Part shown: positions 47,894 to 59,829 of the stretch, one piece after another
How the letters are laid out: every line of letters starts with the position of its first letter
How positions within the stretch are numbered: the first letter of the stretch is position 1
Origin: Saururus chinensis
Lineage: Eukaryota > Streptophyta > Magnoliopsida > Piperales > Saururaceae
Length of the DNA stretch: 64,000 nucleotides
NCBI GenBank assembly: GCA_035235625.1
Contig: CP141147.1
Location: forward strand, 28,130,756 to 28,194,755
Direction of reading: 5' to 3'
Position numbers and translations under genes: made by a program
The notes under the pieces: model-generated
Told to the model about the DNA's origin: nothing
The model's input: the letters and a program-made list of their open reading frames with translations, nothing else
Database searches by the model: none

Positions 47894-50800
47894 CCAGAGT
47901 GCTGCAGCGCCAGGCGCCGCCCCGGCGGTGCCGCAGGCTGCGGCGGTCAGCGTGGCGGTGCCGGGGCCGGTCGTCCCGCCGAAGAAGAAGAGAGGGCGGC
48001 CGCGGAAGTACGGGCCCGATGGGAGCGTCTCCTTGGCGCTCTCGCCGATGCCGATATCGTCGTCCGCGCCACCGGCGGCAGGGGCCGGAGCGGGCCCTGC
48101 AGAGTTTTCAGGTTCAAAGCGGGGTAGAGGGCGGCCAGCTGGTTCTGTGAACAAGCACCGGGTGGACTTGGATTTCTCAGGTACTGATGTCAGTCATTAA
48201 TTATACTGTTCTTAGATACGACTGATTTGATGTGAGTTCTACTCTGTTTTATTTCCTACTGGAGATGATTAGCTCATTACTTGTGACTTTAATCTAGATT
48301 CTATTCTCCCTAGTAGTGGGTCCTGTGAATGGTATACTTCTGGCTCCAGATCTGAACAAAATTTGGCTTTTCATTCTTTTGATGTAAGCGAAAACGATGG
48401 TGTGGTTCATGTTTATTATTCTGGTGAGGTGGGTCCGTAAGAAAAATGGTGTTCTGTGGGGTATGTGGGTGTTAGAAGCATCTATAAAGATGTGGAGGTA
48501 ACGATTGTGATGCATTCTGTTTGGTCATGTTGTTGTGGTATGTATAGTGTCAAACACCTTATCATAATAAATTTACCTTAAATCCAGATTTTAGGAATTG
48601 TTGAATTAATCATATAACTTCTGAGCTTTAGCTTTTAAACTTATCTAATCCCTGTTTTTATGTTTTTCTGTGTTTCCCCTTTATGATCTTTTTAGTGTTC
48701 ATATTTATGTATGTATGTATGTTTGGAATCTACAAACTATGTTGCGCAGTTACTGATTATGTTTGTGATATCTGTCATGTCTGTAATCTAAGAATTATGT
48801 CGCGTAATTATTGATTATGTTTGTGATATCTGTTAGTTGACTATCATCCATCTCATTTTACATCTAACATACTACGAGATTAATTGTGTTTCTCAAGCTG
48901 GATTTTGTAGGAGAATGGGCCGGATGTTCTGTTGGTGGAAATTTTACACCTCATATCATCAATGTTCCTGCTGGTGAGGTATGGCTGTACTATTTTTATC
49001 CTTTTATTTCTATTAAACGTTGAAGTTGATAATTAAATATGAAGTCAAGTAAGTTGTTAGGCTTAAAGCCTAATTATATTTAAACAAAAAGTGAGAGCAA
49101 TCCTAGCGGCCCACCTCTGTTCATTTAAGCTCTTCTTCCACTCATTTATATCTTAGAGACTTTTGGAAAGACACTTGACGAGATCTTCCTGAGCTAATGG
49201 TACTTTTTTGGTTGTTTTAGGATGTTACTATGAAGATTATTTCGTTTTCTCAACAAGGGCCACGAGCTATATGCATCCTGTCTGCAAATGGTGCCATATC
49301 GAATGTAACTCTTCGTCAGCCTGATTCATCAGGTGGCACGTTGACTTATGAGGTTTGATAGAATAACCTTTATTTCTTAAGTTATCTTTGATTTGGAAAC
49401 CATTTGCTTGGTTTCTATAATTAGCAACGAAAATGAGTTTTTTTATGAATGCATCAATTTATTTTTATAGGGTTTAAGCTGACACTGAATATTGATACCC
49501 TTTGGTGTTCTGCCTGGAAATTGCAAGTTGAAGTTGGTTCTTTATCCATGTTTCTTTTTAGAGTTGTTGATAGGTGTATTTGAAATTATTTCTTTTTTCC
49601 CCTAAAAAAAGAAATTTACTATGTGATTACAACTCGCTCTTGGCGTTGATCAAACTTAACTATGTTGTCTGAAAACTAGAAATATGATGTATAGGTAGTG
49701 TTGGCGATGCCCTAGGCGTGCCTTAGGCACATTTAGGTGACTTTATGAAGGTGGACCTTGCCTAGCCGTATCTGGTAGGCAAGATGCTCCAGATGTTTGC
49801 CTAGGCATGCTTCAGGCACTTGCCAAGGAGTGCCTTGCCATCAAGTGAAATTTATTGATATACATGCTAATATCATAAAAAAAATATATTCTTTTTATAT
49901 ATTGTAAATTAATGAAACTCTTTTTGGGTGCTCGCCTAGTGCATCTGGGTGTTCAGGCATCAAATCAACACCCGTCACCCTTGGATCACCTAAACAGCAC
50001 TGTGTATAGGCATTTGGTGAGACTTTGTAATTCCTCAGTATTTTCAGTATTAAAAGCGAAATTTTACAGATGCCAATTTGTGAAGTCCACAATAATTCGA
50101 TTCTGCATACCCCACTAAATTTAATTGCTTCTTTCCATTTTCTCCTTCAATTTGTTCACATATCTCATTGCTTGAAAAAGTATTCTTCAATTTTATAAGT
50201 TACCAATGAAAGAACCAACAAAAATTTTCTCTCCAACCTTTATGCCATAATATGCCTCTGAAAATTCAGTGGATATCTGTCTATTGGGCTTTGGTATTAT
50301 GGGTTATATGTTCCTTCATTGTGTGTATTGACGGCCCTGAAATAGAAGGTAGTGCATTTATTATGGGGATATTGAATGATGTGGCAAACCAAGTGTAGGA
50401 GATTTTGACTTTCATCCTAGAAAAATAAATTGTGCTAATTACTTGATTTTTTGAGTGTTACATTTAATCAAGGACCCAGTCAAGGATTTATTTTTTCAAA
50501 TTGTAAACAGTATGAATCTTTGGTTTTGCAATATCGGTCTTGTTATTAGCATTTCTTGCTTAGAGGGAACACCAATTTATTCTTGGACAATCATTATATA
50601 GGGTCGCTTTGAGATACTTTCTCTGTCTGGATCCTTCATGCCAACAGAAAGTAAAGGTACAAGAAGCCGGTCAGGTGGAATGAGTGTGTCATTAGCAAGT
50701 CCAGATGGTCGTGTTGTTGGAGGAGGAGTTGCTGGTCTATTAATAGCTGCAAGTCCTGTGCAGGTACAGCTTAATTTTATTATCTTTAATATTAGTGGGT

Positions 50801-52193
50801 TGTTTTTATGTTGTTACAATTGCCTACTGTTATTGATGCTTTCTAGAAGAGTGGTTATCACTTTGTTGTATTAATGTTCTAAAACACGTACAGCAACTGA
50901 AGGAAAGCTGGCACAACCTGGTTATACCCAGTTTGTCTGCTGGTTTTCCCAATTGGATGGGCAGTGTAGGGGATCAAATATGATCTGATTAACTTTGAGA
51001 ATACCGTATTGAAATTATTGATTGTGCAAAAGACTATGGATTGCTTCGATGAGACTGTTTAGGACAATGAGTTTTTTCTTAAAGATGAAATTAAAAAACG
51101 CTAGTTCAAAAGTTTTGATTTCTTTCTCTTCCATTTTTGTCATTGTTGTACTTTTCATTCAATGTTTTTCCATGTTCAATTTTAAGATTTTGATTTCTTT
51201 TTGTATATTTTCATGACCATAAATAGTAATTTTCCTTCTTTGATTTTTTTGTTTAAATTATATCAAATCCACAATACGTTTTCATTCTCTAAAGCAATCT
51301 TAAATTTGTAAAGTAAAAAAAACCGACATTTCTTATTTGGGAGCAATATTCATCTTAGAGATTGACTAGAATTAGAAATAACTTCTACTAATCCAGTGCA
51401 TTAAAGGCTTCTTGTTATTAGAAAAACAGGCTAAGTGTGGACTAAAGGGTAGAAGGGTCTGCACCCACCCTGTTTAGGACAACCGAGAAGGTGGGATTTT
51501 TCACATCGTGCCTGCTCAGTTTTATGCATGTTATGCATCGAGGGCAAAAAATTTATCATGGGCACATATAAATTTTTGTTTCTTAAACTGAATAATCAAT
51601 AAATATAATATAGATGGAACTGTGTTGCATTTCTTTGGGGTAATTGGCCTCCTCGAAGTTTGCCTCTAGGAATTTATTAAGGGAGGATGTTTTTGGAGAT
51701 TTTTGCTAACTTGATGTTTCTTTGGGTGTTTTATACTAATCCGCCACCCCCACCCCCACCAACACACACACACTTGGGGCAGGGTTGCCCAAGATTTGGG
51801 ATGTTGAAATTCATTTCAACTGCCAATAATCTTAGTCCATTAAACATGATATTCTGAAAAAATGCGATAAGCATCTGAGTCCAGTACTTTTGTTTGCTGA
51901 TATTTATAATGGTGATTTAGGTTGTGGTTGGAAGTTTTATGCCTATCGTACCTGAACAAAAGCCCAGAAAGCTTAAAGCTGATCCTAACATATGTTCTAT
52001 GCCAACTGCTGCTATCCCAATTTCTTCTGCGGACATGGATGATTCATATGTAGTTCAAGCTCGTGTGTCCACAAGTAGACCAGATCTGACAACTTCTTCC
52101 TTTCGTGGAGAAAGCTGGGGGAGCTTGCACCCAATGGCAGAAACTAGGAACTCATCTTCAACTGACATCAATGTATCCTTGCCTGGGGAATAA
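47820..52193 (+). CDS. AT-hook motif nuclear-localized (AHL) protein, five exons
   Basis: Exons: 47820-48180, 48911-48978, 49221-49352, 50602-50763, 51921-52193. Introns are GT..AG and phases join, giving 331 aa, normal for the family. N-terminal 53 residues are Ala/Pro-rich. AT-hook 1 is KKKRGRPRKYGPDG (55-68); AT-hook 2 is KRGRGRPAGSVNK (100-112). The PPC/DUF296 domain runs about 122-265: GGNFTPHIINVPAGEDVTMK, FSQQGPRAICILSANGAISN, VTLRQP, GRFEILSLSGSF, GVAGLLIAASPVQVVVGSFM. Two hooks plus the FTPHII/FSQQGPRAICIL-type PPC place it with the two-hook, intron-containing clade. Such proteins bind AT-rich minor grooves, oligomerise through PPC and modulate transcription in the nucleus. The Ser-rich tail ends at GTDIN-like STDINVSLPGE. 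ATG 47820 was chosen over 47816 because only it opens the conserved frame. Intact. Confidence 0.95.
48720..48840 (+). repeat. 58-bp direct duplication in AHL intron 1
   Basis: GATTATGTTTGTGATATCTG occurs at 48755 and 48813, each preceded by a related ATGT(T/C)GCG(C/T)A(G/A)TTA(C/T)T segment. A short (TATG)n run precedes it. No obvious function. Confidence 0.8.
49696..50002. mobile_element. 307-bp hAT-type MITE in AHL intron 3
   Basis: Bounded by perfect 8-bp duplications TGTATAGG (49688-49695 and 50003-50010). Ends are TAGTGTTGGCG and (inverted) CAGTGCTGTTTAGG, hAT-like. The interior is rich in GCCTAGGC, TGCCTTGCC and GGTGCTCGCC, a composition also seen at 52945-53010. It lies mid-intron, away from the splice sites. 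Confidence 0.85.
51740..51776 (+). repeat. (CCCCCA)n/(CA)n tract in AHL intron 4
   Basis: CCGCCACCCCCACCCCCACC is followed by AACACACACACAC. Simple repeat, 150 bp before the acceptor of exon 5. Confidence 0.85.
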
Positions 52194-53280
52194 CTGGAAC
52201 GGGACCTAATTCCTTACCTGAAGCTTTCATACTGGACCCAGTTGGAGTTATGTTGTTTGCGGCCTATAAATTGTGACTATTTTTTTTGGAATCAGCGATT
52301 CTGCAGCTTAGCTAAACCCAGCCCGGGCTATTACTGGACAAATTACAAGTAACGGGCTGACTGGGCAGACCATTATTAATTATCTGTACCTGTTGAGACC
52401 ATGTTTGCTTGTTTATTTTTCTTTATCATGCTTGAATTGTAATTGGCGAAGTTTGTTTGTTTATTGTGGTGTGATTGGATGTTACTGTGTTAGCTAGCCA
52501 TTAATTGGACCCATTTGATGACCTTCCCCTAGCGTCTGTGTTGACAATTAGCTGGAACCAACCTCCCTAGCGAGCACACACGCAGAATGCGCTTGCATTT
52601 GCGTGATCCTTTTCCCTAGGAATGTATACGAATGCGTTTTATATGCGAGTCTCTAATTTTTTTGCCTCTATCTAATCTCTTAGTCTGTTGAGCCTTTTTC
52701 TTTTCTATCATAATTAGCATTTGTTATTGGACAAAATAACCAGGATGCATAGTTATTTGCCAATCCTTGTTATTAGTCCTTCGCAAAAAAAAATGTATCA
52801 TGATTACAACACAGTGCGCGTATATATTGTACTCACAGCTATGATGACGAAAAAAATTATTCAACCAAATGGGCTCGAGGCATGTCATATATTTTTGGTC
52901 TAAAGTAAAGGCATAAATCAAGCTCAAGCTTATGGTTGCGTTTGGGGTGCTCAAAAGCTTACCCCAGATTGCCTAGGCAAGCCTAGGCGACCAATTGCCT
53001 ATTGGTATAGATTTTTTTTACCATTTTTTAACATTTATGCCTAGCAATTAGTCTCTTTCACTTAAATTGTTATTTTTATTTATATTTAAAACATTAAATT
53101 ACTTATTTATTTATAGTATAATTAAGTTTTCAGTGTTAACTAGTGAGTTGGAGGCCTTGGCCAATAGATTGTTGCCCCTAGTTAGACGGCTACGAGTGCT
53201 AAAAGCTTCAGCTTCGACTAGATTTTTTTTAATATATACCTTAACTTTATAACTAAGCTTAAGCTATAAAGCAAACAAAA
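52194..53280. other. AHL 3' flank and intergenic DNA
   Basis: The first few hundred bases after the stop are probably 3' UTR; the poly(A) site is not assigned. From 52945 a GCCTAGGC-rich remnant like the hAT MITE in intron 3 occurs. No gene. Confidence 0.45.
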
Positions 53281-53499
53281 AAATCTATACTTAGAATACA
53301 TGTTCTCTTCTACTCAAACATATTTGATAGGATTCTTGGAAACAAGGAGAAATGGAAAGAAGAAGAAAAATTATTCTTGGTAAAAGAGAAATTAGGAGAA
53401 TCTTAAAAAATTTCTAGTGTGGATGTACCAACGGTGATATAAAAAATTTAAACTCAAATCCTCCATAACCACAATAATAACATTTGTGATATATATTTT

Positions 53500-53810
53500 T
53501 CATAACAAATATACCCCTCCTCTAATGCCACTACCATTATTACCTTTAGATTGCTTCCAGTGGTGGTGACAATGACAACGCAAGAGTAGAGGTAACAATG
53601 ATAGGAGTGGTGTAGAGTTGAAAATGATAACAGCGGCAGAGGTAGTAGTAGCAGTAGAGGTGATGGTGGCTGTAGCAGGTAATAGAGGTGGTGGCGGCAA
53701 AAGATGTAGTAGTAGCTGAGGTGTAGTGGCGGCAGTAAGGATTATGATGATAGTGGTGTTAGTGGCGGAGGTAGCAATAATGTCCGGCACCAAGAAAGTT
53801 GAAGACACGA
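53500..53810. repeat. Imperfect trinucleotide-rich tract
   Basis: Runs such as GTAGTAGTAGCAGTAGAGG, GGTGGTGGCGGC and GTGGTGTTAGTGGCGGAGG make a low-complexity purine/GT strand. The 102-codon minus-strand frame over it (T/L/P-rich) is a composition artefact. Confidence 0.7.
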
Positions 53811-55300
53811 GTCTTTGATGTACAAATTTTCTCCTAATATTTCAGGTTGATGAGTAGAAAGTTTTGGGGCTAATTTTTTACTCAATTTTTTTCTAATTTT
53901 CATACTATTTTTTTTTCTTTTCTAGTTACACCAAATAGTAGAAATTATTTTAAGTTTTAAATAATTCCTTTCTTTTCCGCTGCTTTCCATCCATCCAAAC
54001 ATGTCCTTAGCTTGCCAATCCTACTTAATGGTTATAAAATTTGACCAACTACCAACCCGGATGAGTGGTCAGGTTGATTTTCCTGGTTTAAGCAAAGTCA
54101 ATACACAATTTCTCACAAAATCTGATAGGACCTCACTTGTTGAAAGAGAGGTTCCACATCTAACTCTTCATATAAGGGTTCCAAAAAGCCCATTTCACAC
54201 CCTCAACTCAGGAGTCTTTTGAATGGGTGAGTTAAATGGGCTTTTCAATAGCCTTGATTTTGTTGTATTCAGTATAGTAAATCAATCAGCAAGTTATGAA
54301 TATTGGAATAGTTAAATAGTACATGGGCGCTTCTCAACCGGCTAATCACCATCCACTGGCTCTGGGGCAGATGGGTTTTTTGCCCCTACTATCATGGCTG
54401 CACGGCTGAGATGCATGGGCGCGTTTCTTAACATAACCCTATGAATATAGTAGAATATATTCATAAAAACATAATGAGTGCTTTAAAAATACAGTCTATT
54501 ATATGTTTCGAGTCACATTATATCAAAAATATTTTTTTTCAGTAAAAATTGACATATAAACGACCATTTAGGCAGTTTGGGGCTGTTTAAGTACAAAATC
54601 TGGTTAAGCAAGAATGTAGACTAGCAAAATTAATTCTTTTCTTGCCTTCAAAAATTATAATTAAAGATAGGGCCCATATAAAAAATGTCCAAAATCTCAT
54701 CAAGAGAAGATTTTGAGATTTCACTGAAGTCTTGACAAAATATTAATTTTAGATTTATACAAAATTTAATTGAGGATGTCTAACCTGAGCTCCCTGTCCA
54801 TCATAATGGTTCTAGCCATAATTTGATGGTTGGGGAGCAGCAGCCCTAGTGAGCTGCAGCTCTAGCTAATTTTTTCTAATTTAATTACCCAAAACAAAAT
54901 TTAAATTAATACACTTAATACTTCTAAAATTAAATTTGGTATTAAAAATCCATTAGCAATCCAATCACTCAATCTCCTGAGTTTTCCATAGGACTACTTT
55001 TGTAGCCCAAAATAAGCCACATGTGAAAAAAATGAATGGTGAAGCTTAAGTGCTTGACGTGTCAAATGACAAACGCACATTGGCTCTTATTTTAATCGCT
55101 AAAAGAACATATGAAAGAACCTTTATGGAAGCTACTTCTGACTTCCGAAGACTACGAATGCTTCTGATCATTTTTTTGGAAAAAAATCTGAAATCAGTAC
55201 TCCTACCATTGCTTAATCTTCTTTTTCAGTTGGCTCGATCTAAAGTGGCTTGGACAAGAAAGATGGACTTGGTTGCATAAGCCCTTTCCAGCTTGTAAAG
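53810..55300. other. Intergenic, no supported gene
   Basis: Frames at 54001-54222 and 55050-55280 have no known domain. Otherwise AT-rich. Confidence 0.5.
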
Positions 55301-55301
55301 T

Positions 55302-55676
55302 ATTCCTTCTATCTCATATTAAGTATTCTTTCTGTCCTAAATTAATTATTTTATTTAGTTTTTAAAATTTAAAAATTAAACACAGTTATTAATGTGGGAT
55401 AGAGAGAATATTTAATTATAAAAAAATATATAATTTATATAAAATGAAGAGAACCTTAAACAATAAAAAGACAAAAATATAACTAACTCATTAACTTTTC
55501 AGGCACAAAACAACAAATTTTTTTCATAACTTTTCTAACGTAGGTTCTCATGATCTTCCTATACCATACAAGGATGGCTTTGTCATGAGTAGGAGAACAA
55601 GAAATAGGATAATTAATGTGGGTTAAATATCTAATTTTTTTTAAAAAATGAGACACTTAATATGTGATGGAGGGAG
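55302..55676. mobile_element. MITE of about 370 bp with a nested family-B MITE
   Basis: Left TATTCCTTCTATCTCATATT plus AAGTA and right TACTTAATATGTGATGGAGG plus GAGT are inverted ends. A family-B element (TTTCTGTCCTAAATTAATTA to AATGTGGGATAGAGAGAATA, about 55327-55412) sits near its left end, suggesting nested insertion. Confidence 0.55.
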
Positions 55677-56044
55677 TGGGAGCAACTTATTATTTTCCCA
55701 ATGACTCTAAAGGGCCTAGACATTTCTTTTCGTCAATAACACTCTTAAATCAAATACTTACAAATTAAGGTTCTAATAAACGATGGAAAACATAACTTAA
55801 AGAATTCCCAAACTTAATCCATGTAGAAAGACACACATTTGGTTGTATAAGCCACGTCTAGCATACAAAGTAACTTATCTCTAGTTTTGTTGTGCTGATA
55901 ATTGTTGTTGTCTTGTTCCTTGATTGATTAGGTCCTTAAGGTCATATATTCCGGCACACGGGTGGAGAACAACTTCCTCTAATACTATGATTTTATGTTA
56001 GAATCAAGTTACGAGTATGCCTATCAATACGTTCATTATTTCTA

Positions 56045-56152
56045 AATACTCTATGTCCCACATTAATAGGTCTATTTAGTTTTTTTTTAAAAATAAATTA
56101 AATTTATTTTAAAAAACTAAATGGAGCTATTAATGTGGTAATGAGGGAATAT
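56045..56152. mobile_element. Short palindromic MITE, family B
   Basis: TACTCTATGTCCCACATTAA and TTAATGTGGTAATGAGGGAA are inverted ends. The two halves (TATTTAGTTTTT.., ..AAAAAACTAAATGGA) can pair along most of the element. Confidence 0.75.
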
Positions 56153-56384
56153 AATTTAATAACCACCGCTAAAAAGTCTCTAATTACCACTAAAATAACT
56201 TTTAGTGGCAGTTTAGGGTTTAGCTCAGTGAAAACTGGGCATAAATAGACATAACCTTACCTGAAAAGCTTAAGACAAAATGGGCCAAAAATAATTTATC
56301 AACCCCAAACGCTAAAACGGCCAACCCATACACTAAATTACCAAACTACTACTAACATAACCTTAATTTAATGCAAAAAATATA

Positions 56385-56595
56385 TACTCCATCCATCTCG
56401 TATTAATTGTCTACATTTAAAAAAATATAATATTTAAGAAAGTCAATTTATTAACTTTTTAATTATTCCATCCACTAACTTTTTTACACTATCCACTAAT
56501 TTCTATATATGGAGAGGAAAATAATAAATAAGACAATTGATATGAGACAATTTTTTAAAAAATCCAGACAAATATAAGACTGATGGAGTGGCTTT
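56385..56595. mobile_element. Stowaway-like MITE, family C
   Basis: TACTCCATCCATCTCGTATT plus AATTGTCT on the left and AGACAATTGATATGAGACAA on the right, closing with AAGACTGATGGAGTGG. The internal TCCACTAACTTTTTTACACT stretch is not in family A or B. Confidence 0.65.
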
Positions 56596-56669
56596 CTTGA
56601 ATTGTTCCCAAATAGTATTTCTCATTTTTTAATTAGCATAATATTTTAGCAAGAGGCTCCCTTAGTCCC

Positions 56670-56910
56670 TCACATATGTTGCCATGAGCAATGCCAAACG
56701 TAACCAAAGGCGACTTGCAAATTATCTGACTCCACGACAGTCCAATCTACGGAAGCATATCCCTCAAGGGAATTTTTTGTTAATTAATTGGACATGCATC
56801 AGACGTATCTCACCTTACAATGATAAGCATAACGAACTTGTTCTTAGAAAATACCTTGAGGGCAGCATTACTCATCCATCATCCACCTATAATACTTAAT
56901 TTAGCCACAA
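56670..56910 (+). other. Conserved segment upstream in unit A, possibly a relic exon
   Basis: One frame reads SNAKRNQRRLANYLTPRQSN then LRKHIPQGNFLLINWTCI. The same frame is in unit B at 61158-61320 (SNAKCSHSRLANYLAPRQYN). Unit A has TAG where B has TGG shortly before, and the frames diverge after NWTCI through a one-base difference. Conservation may be only duplication homology; no protein family recognised. Confidence 0.3.
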
Positions 56911-57087
56911 CATACTATATGATACTGGACCTCAACTGCTGAGGCTCTCTCTATCTGTGGTTAGGTATTTAGTATTGAGCTTACTCAATTTTGACTCTGT
57001 GCCAAATAAATTTTTTATGATAGCTGCCTACGCTAAGTATGACCTTTATACATGAAATAAATTGGTGTATGAAGTGATTAAAAATAC

Positions 57088-57192
57088 TCTATTTTCTTAC
57101 ATTTATTGTTCTATTTAAATTTTTAAAATGTCTTAAAATTAAATTATTTTAAAAAATTAAATATAATTATTAATATAAGACGGAGAGAGTAA
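57088..57192. mobile_element. Short MITE, family B, unit A copy
   Basis: ATACTCTATTTTCTTACATT start and TAAGACGGAGAGAGTAA end. It sits after TGTATGAAGTGATTAAAA, as its partner at 61571 sits after GTGTATGAAGCAATTAAAA, so it was inserted before the duplication. Confidence 0.7.
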
Positions 57193-57644
57193 ATGAAATG
57201 GTACAGACTCGTTAAAAGAGTAATTCAAGATAGCATTCGTTAGTATCTAGAGCCACTAGAACTGGAAATGCTTAAAATTTGATTGTGACAGCTGTGATTG
57301 GTATGAGCAACGTCCATACCAAGTTTGACAACTTTCTTTTTATTGAGATTTTTTTAGAAAAAAGACTCAAGTTTATCAAGTACATACGACCACTTCCATT
57401 TCTGAGTTTTCCATGTCATATGGTATGAAAGTCTCCCTTCTTCTCCGCTTGGAAGCTTACATCAATTAATTATACGCGTAAAAGAAAACGACCATTGTAA
57501 AAAACAATCCTAAAAGACTTTGGTAACTTTCTCAGAAGACCCTCCCCTTTGTTTATGACTTAAGCTTTCTCTTTCATTAAGCAAGCAATAAAAAGAGAAC
57601 TAAAGCAACAACTAGTTCAAGTGCTTGAACAGAATCTCCAAGGT

Positions 57645-58196
57645 ATGAAGATACTGCCTGCATTTCTTAAAACGGTTCGTATGGTAGTTTTCTTAGTGCC
57701 TTTCCTTGTCCTCCTAGTTTTTCATTCTGTTCCAATAGCTTGTCGCCTCTATAAGCTTGTTGGTTCTCTCTATCAAGTACTCATATTCAAGGAGAAATCT
57801 AGCCCAGGGTTTGCTTTTGTCACATGCAATCTCATCCTTCTTGTCATCTTTCTTAGAAGTTCTAGGCCCTCTGATGGGGAAAAAAATATTGCACTATCAC
57901 CAGCTGAAGTTCATCACAAGGAAGATGAAGAGGAGTTGTATTATAGTGCTAGCTCTGATATCGATGGGGATGATTATTGTCATGGCACACGTAACTCAGA
58001 TGATGATGGTTATGCTGAAAATTACGATGAAGATGAAGAACTTGGCCAGGGTGATGACGCTGAAGAAGATGAGACGGAATTTGGAGATTCCACCGAAGAC
58101 GATGATGGCGAATTGGCCGGAAAAATTGAAGACTTCATAGCAAAGATCTACAGTGGGTGGAGGTGGGAGAGGCTGAGGGAGATGAGACTGATTTAA
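57645..58196 (+). CDS. Small two-helix membrane protein with DUF761-like tail, copy A
   Basis: Single exon, 183 aa. Hydrophobic segments at about 11-33 (VRMVVFLVPFLVLLVF..) and 56-70 (FAFVTCNLILLVIFL) suggest two membrane passes. Residues 92-155 are strongly acidic (EDEEEL, DEDEELGQGDDAEEDETE). The C-terminal GELAGKIEDFIAKIYSGWRW resembles the DUF761 motif (xELxxRxEDFIxK..R.Q), found at the end of many plant proteins of unknown role, often after an N-terminal membrane region. ATG 57645 was chosen because the copy B frame starts at the same codon; G is at -3. Leader motif AGCAAGCAATAAAAAGAGAA just upstream is shared by both copies. Function unknown. Confidence 0.75.
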   Translation: MKILPAFLKTVRMVVFLVPFLVLLVFHSVPIACRLYKLVGSLYQVLIFKEKSSPGFAFVTCNLILLVIFLRSSRPSDGEKNIALSPAEVHHKEDEEELYYSASSDIDGDDYCHGTRNSDDDGYAENYDEDEELGQGDDAEEDETEFGDSTEDDDGELAGKIEDFIAKIYSGWRWERLREMRLI

Positions 58197-58489
58197 GGCC
58201 TCAAGTCGTCAATATTGGCTCAGTGTTTTATGTGCAACCGTAGTTCTTTTATCATGCTATGTGTTGTATATATGTGTATATATTCCTGTTTCTAATTTTC
58301 GTTCGATTGGTATGTGAAAAGATAACTATATAGTGGTTTGGGCTTAGTTACGAAGATTGTAAATGGAACTCGTAGCTTTGTAGCTCAAATATTGTGCATA
58401 CAAAATAATGATGTGAATGACGGTAGGAAGTATTTTTTATGTTTTTTACTGACATTGAACTATAAGGAATACATGGGAGTCTAGTTGAT

Positions 58490-58580
58490 ATTTGAAATTG
58501 ATGGTACATATGCTAGTTCACATTAGTATCATTTACCTTAATTCTAATGTGCACTAATGTATACACCGTCAATTTTCTAG
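58490..58580. repeat. Foldback element, unit A copy
   Basis: AAATTGATGGTACATATGCT and AATGTGCACTAATGTATACA then CCGTCAATTTT form the arms; downstream TAGTAGGGAGCATACAAA is shared with other copies. Counterpart at 62965. Confidence 0.55.
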
Positions 58581-59234
58581 ATAGATGACACCCTGCATTC
58601 CTTATACTAGGTTTACTATTAGTAGGGAGCATACAAAGTTGCTGCGCAAAAATGCTTTCATACTGAGAAGATGCTACATGTAAAGTTGTCATGAAAATCA
58701 TGGAAAGAAAGTCTAGGGTGATATTTTGGCCTCCTTATTTTATTTGATTTTACTTTTTTGTTAACTAGGCGTATTTGAGTCCTTAGGACTGATCAAAATG
58801 GACAAGGCATCCTTTTTCTTAAAGGAATTACTATAAGAAAAAAGATTATTAGCGATGTTTAAAAATATCTTTAATAGTCCTGTTACAATTGTTTATTAAC
58901 GATGCATATGATATTAGTAGTGACGCTTTTTCATACATCGCTAATATACAACACTTGTTACAAAGCATAGCTAATAATATATTATTAGTGATATTTATTT
59001 AAGCTTCGTTAATATAAAAAATATTTAAAAAAATTTATTAGCCATTTTTTAAACATCGCTAAAAGTTTTTTTAGTGATACTTGAAAAAAATGTCACTAAT
59101 AAAATAAAAATTATTTTTAAAATTAAACGGCGCTAATAATATGTTATTAGCGATGATTTTTAAATTGCCGCTAATAAAATATTACTAGCGATGCTTTTAA
59201 AAGAGTCACTAATAAGAAAAAATATTTTAAAAAT

Positions 59235-59620
59235 ATATCCTGGCGGGGGAGTTGGGGTAGGGAGGGGATGGGTAGGTGGGCCCGAAAGAGGGGGAGGGAT
59301 GTTAGATTCCCGTAGAGGAATCAGGGACCCGGAGCCTCCCCTCGACCGATAGAAGGGGAGGGGAGGGGGGAACCGGGGCAAGGGGGAAGAATGGGGCCAC
59401 CACTGAAATTGGGCGGTCAAGGAGGATCTTGTGCGGCCCTCCTCTAGCGCTGAGGGAGGGTAGTGAAAAAAGGGGAGAGGGGAACATGGGGGAGGAGAAG
59501 AGGGGGGTGGCACTGGATATGGCAATGCCCCCTCTTCTCCTCCTCCTCCTCCAGTGCTGGGAGGGGGGGGGGGCTAGAATTTGGTGGATCCGGCGCCGCT
59601 CCCAATTCTCCTCCACTCTC
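59235..59620. other. G-rich island inside the CACTA-like element
   Basis: Plus strand carries many runs of four or more G (GGGGAGTTGGGGTAGGGAGG, GGGGAGGGGAGGGGGG, GGGAGGGGGGGGGGGC). Both strands have long open frames here without domains. Composition contrasts sharply with the AT-rich flanks, so it may be a captured foreign segment. Confidence 0.6.
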
Positions 59621-59829
59621 TTCTATCTCTCCTCTCTCTTTAGTGTCTCTTTCTCCCTCTCTCACATTTTTGTCATATTTCTTTATTTAATATTTAAATA
59701 TTATATATATTATTAAAAATAAAAAATAAAGAATTTGCGATACATATGTTTATGCATCACAACTACCTAAGGTATTTGCCAAACATAAGCACATCCGTAG
59801 CAAATACTTTTTATTTTTATTTTTTAATA

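Larger units (their letters stand above)
56650..58800 (+). repeat. Tandem gene duplication, unit A
   Basis: Aligns with 61155-63290 from GCAAGAGGCTCCCTT through the gene to GGCGTATTTGAGTCCTTA. Both units share a MITE (57088/61571), the leader, the coding region, the 3' region and the foldback (58490/62965). A CACTA-like element lies at the A/B junction. Confidence 0.9.

Noticed and set aside
53500..53808. 102-codon minus-strand frame rich in T, L and P
   Set aside because: Artefact of a trinucleotide-rich tract.
59160..59716. Several frames of 70-120 codons on both strands in the CACTA-like element
   Set aside because: Low-complexity G-rich/C-rich DNA; no recognisable capture of a known gene by eye.
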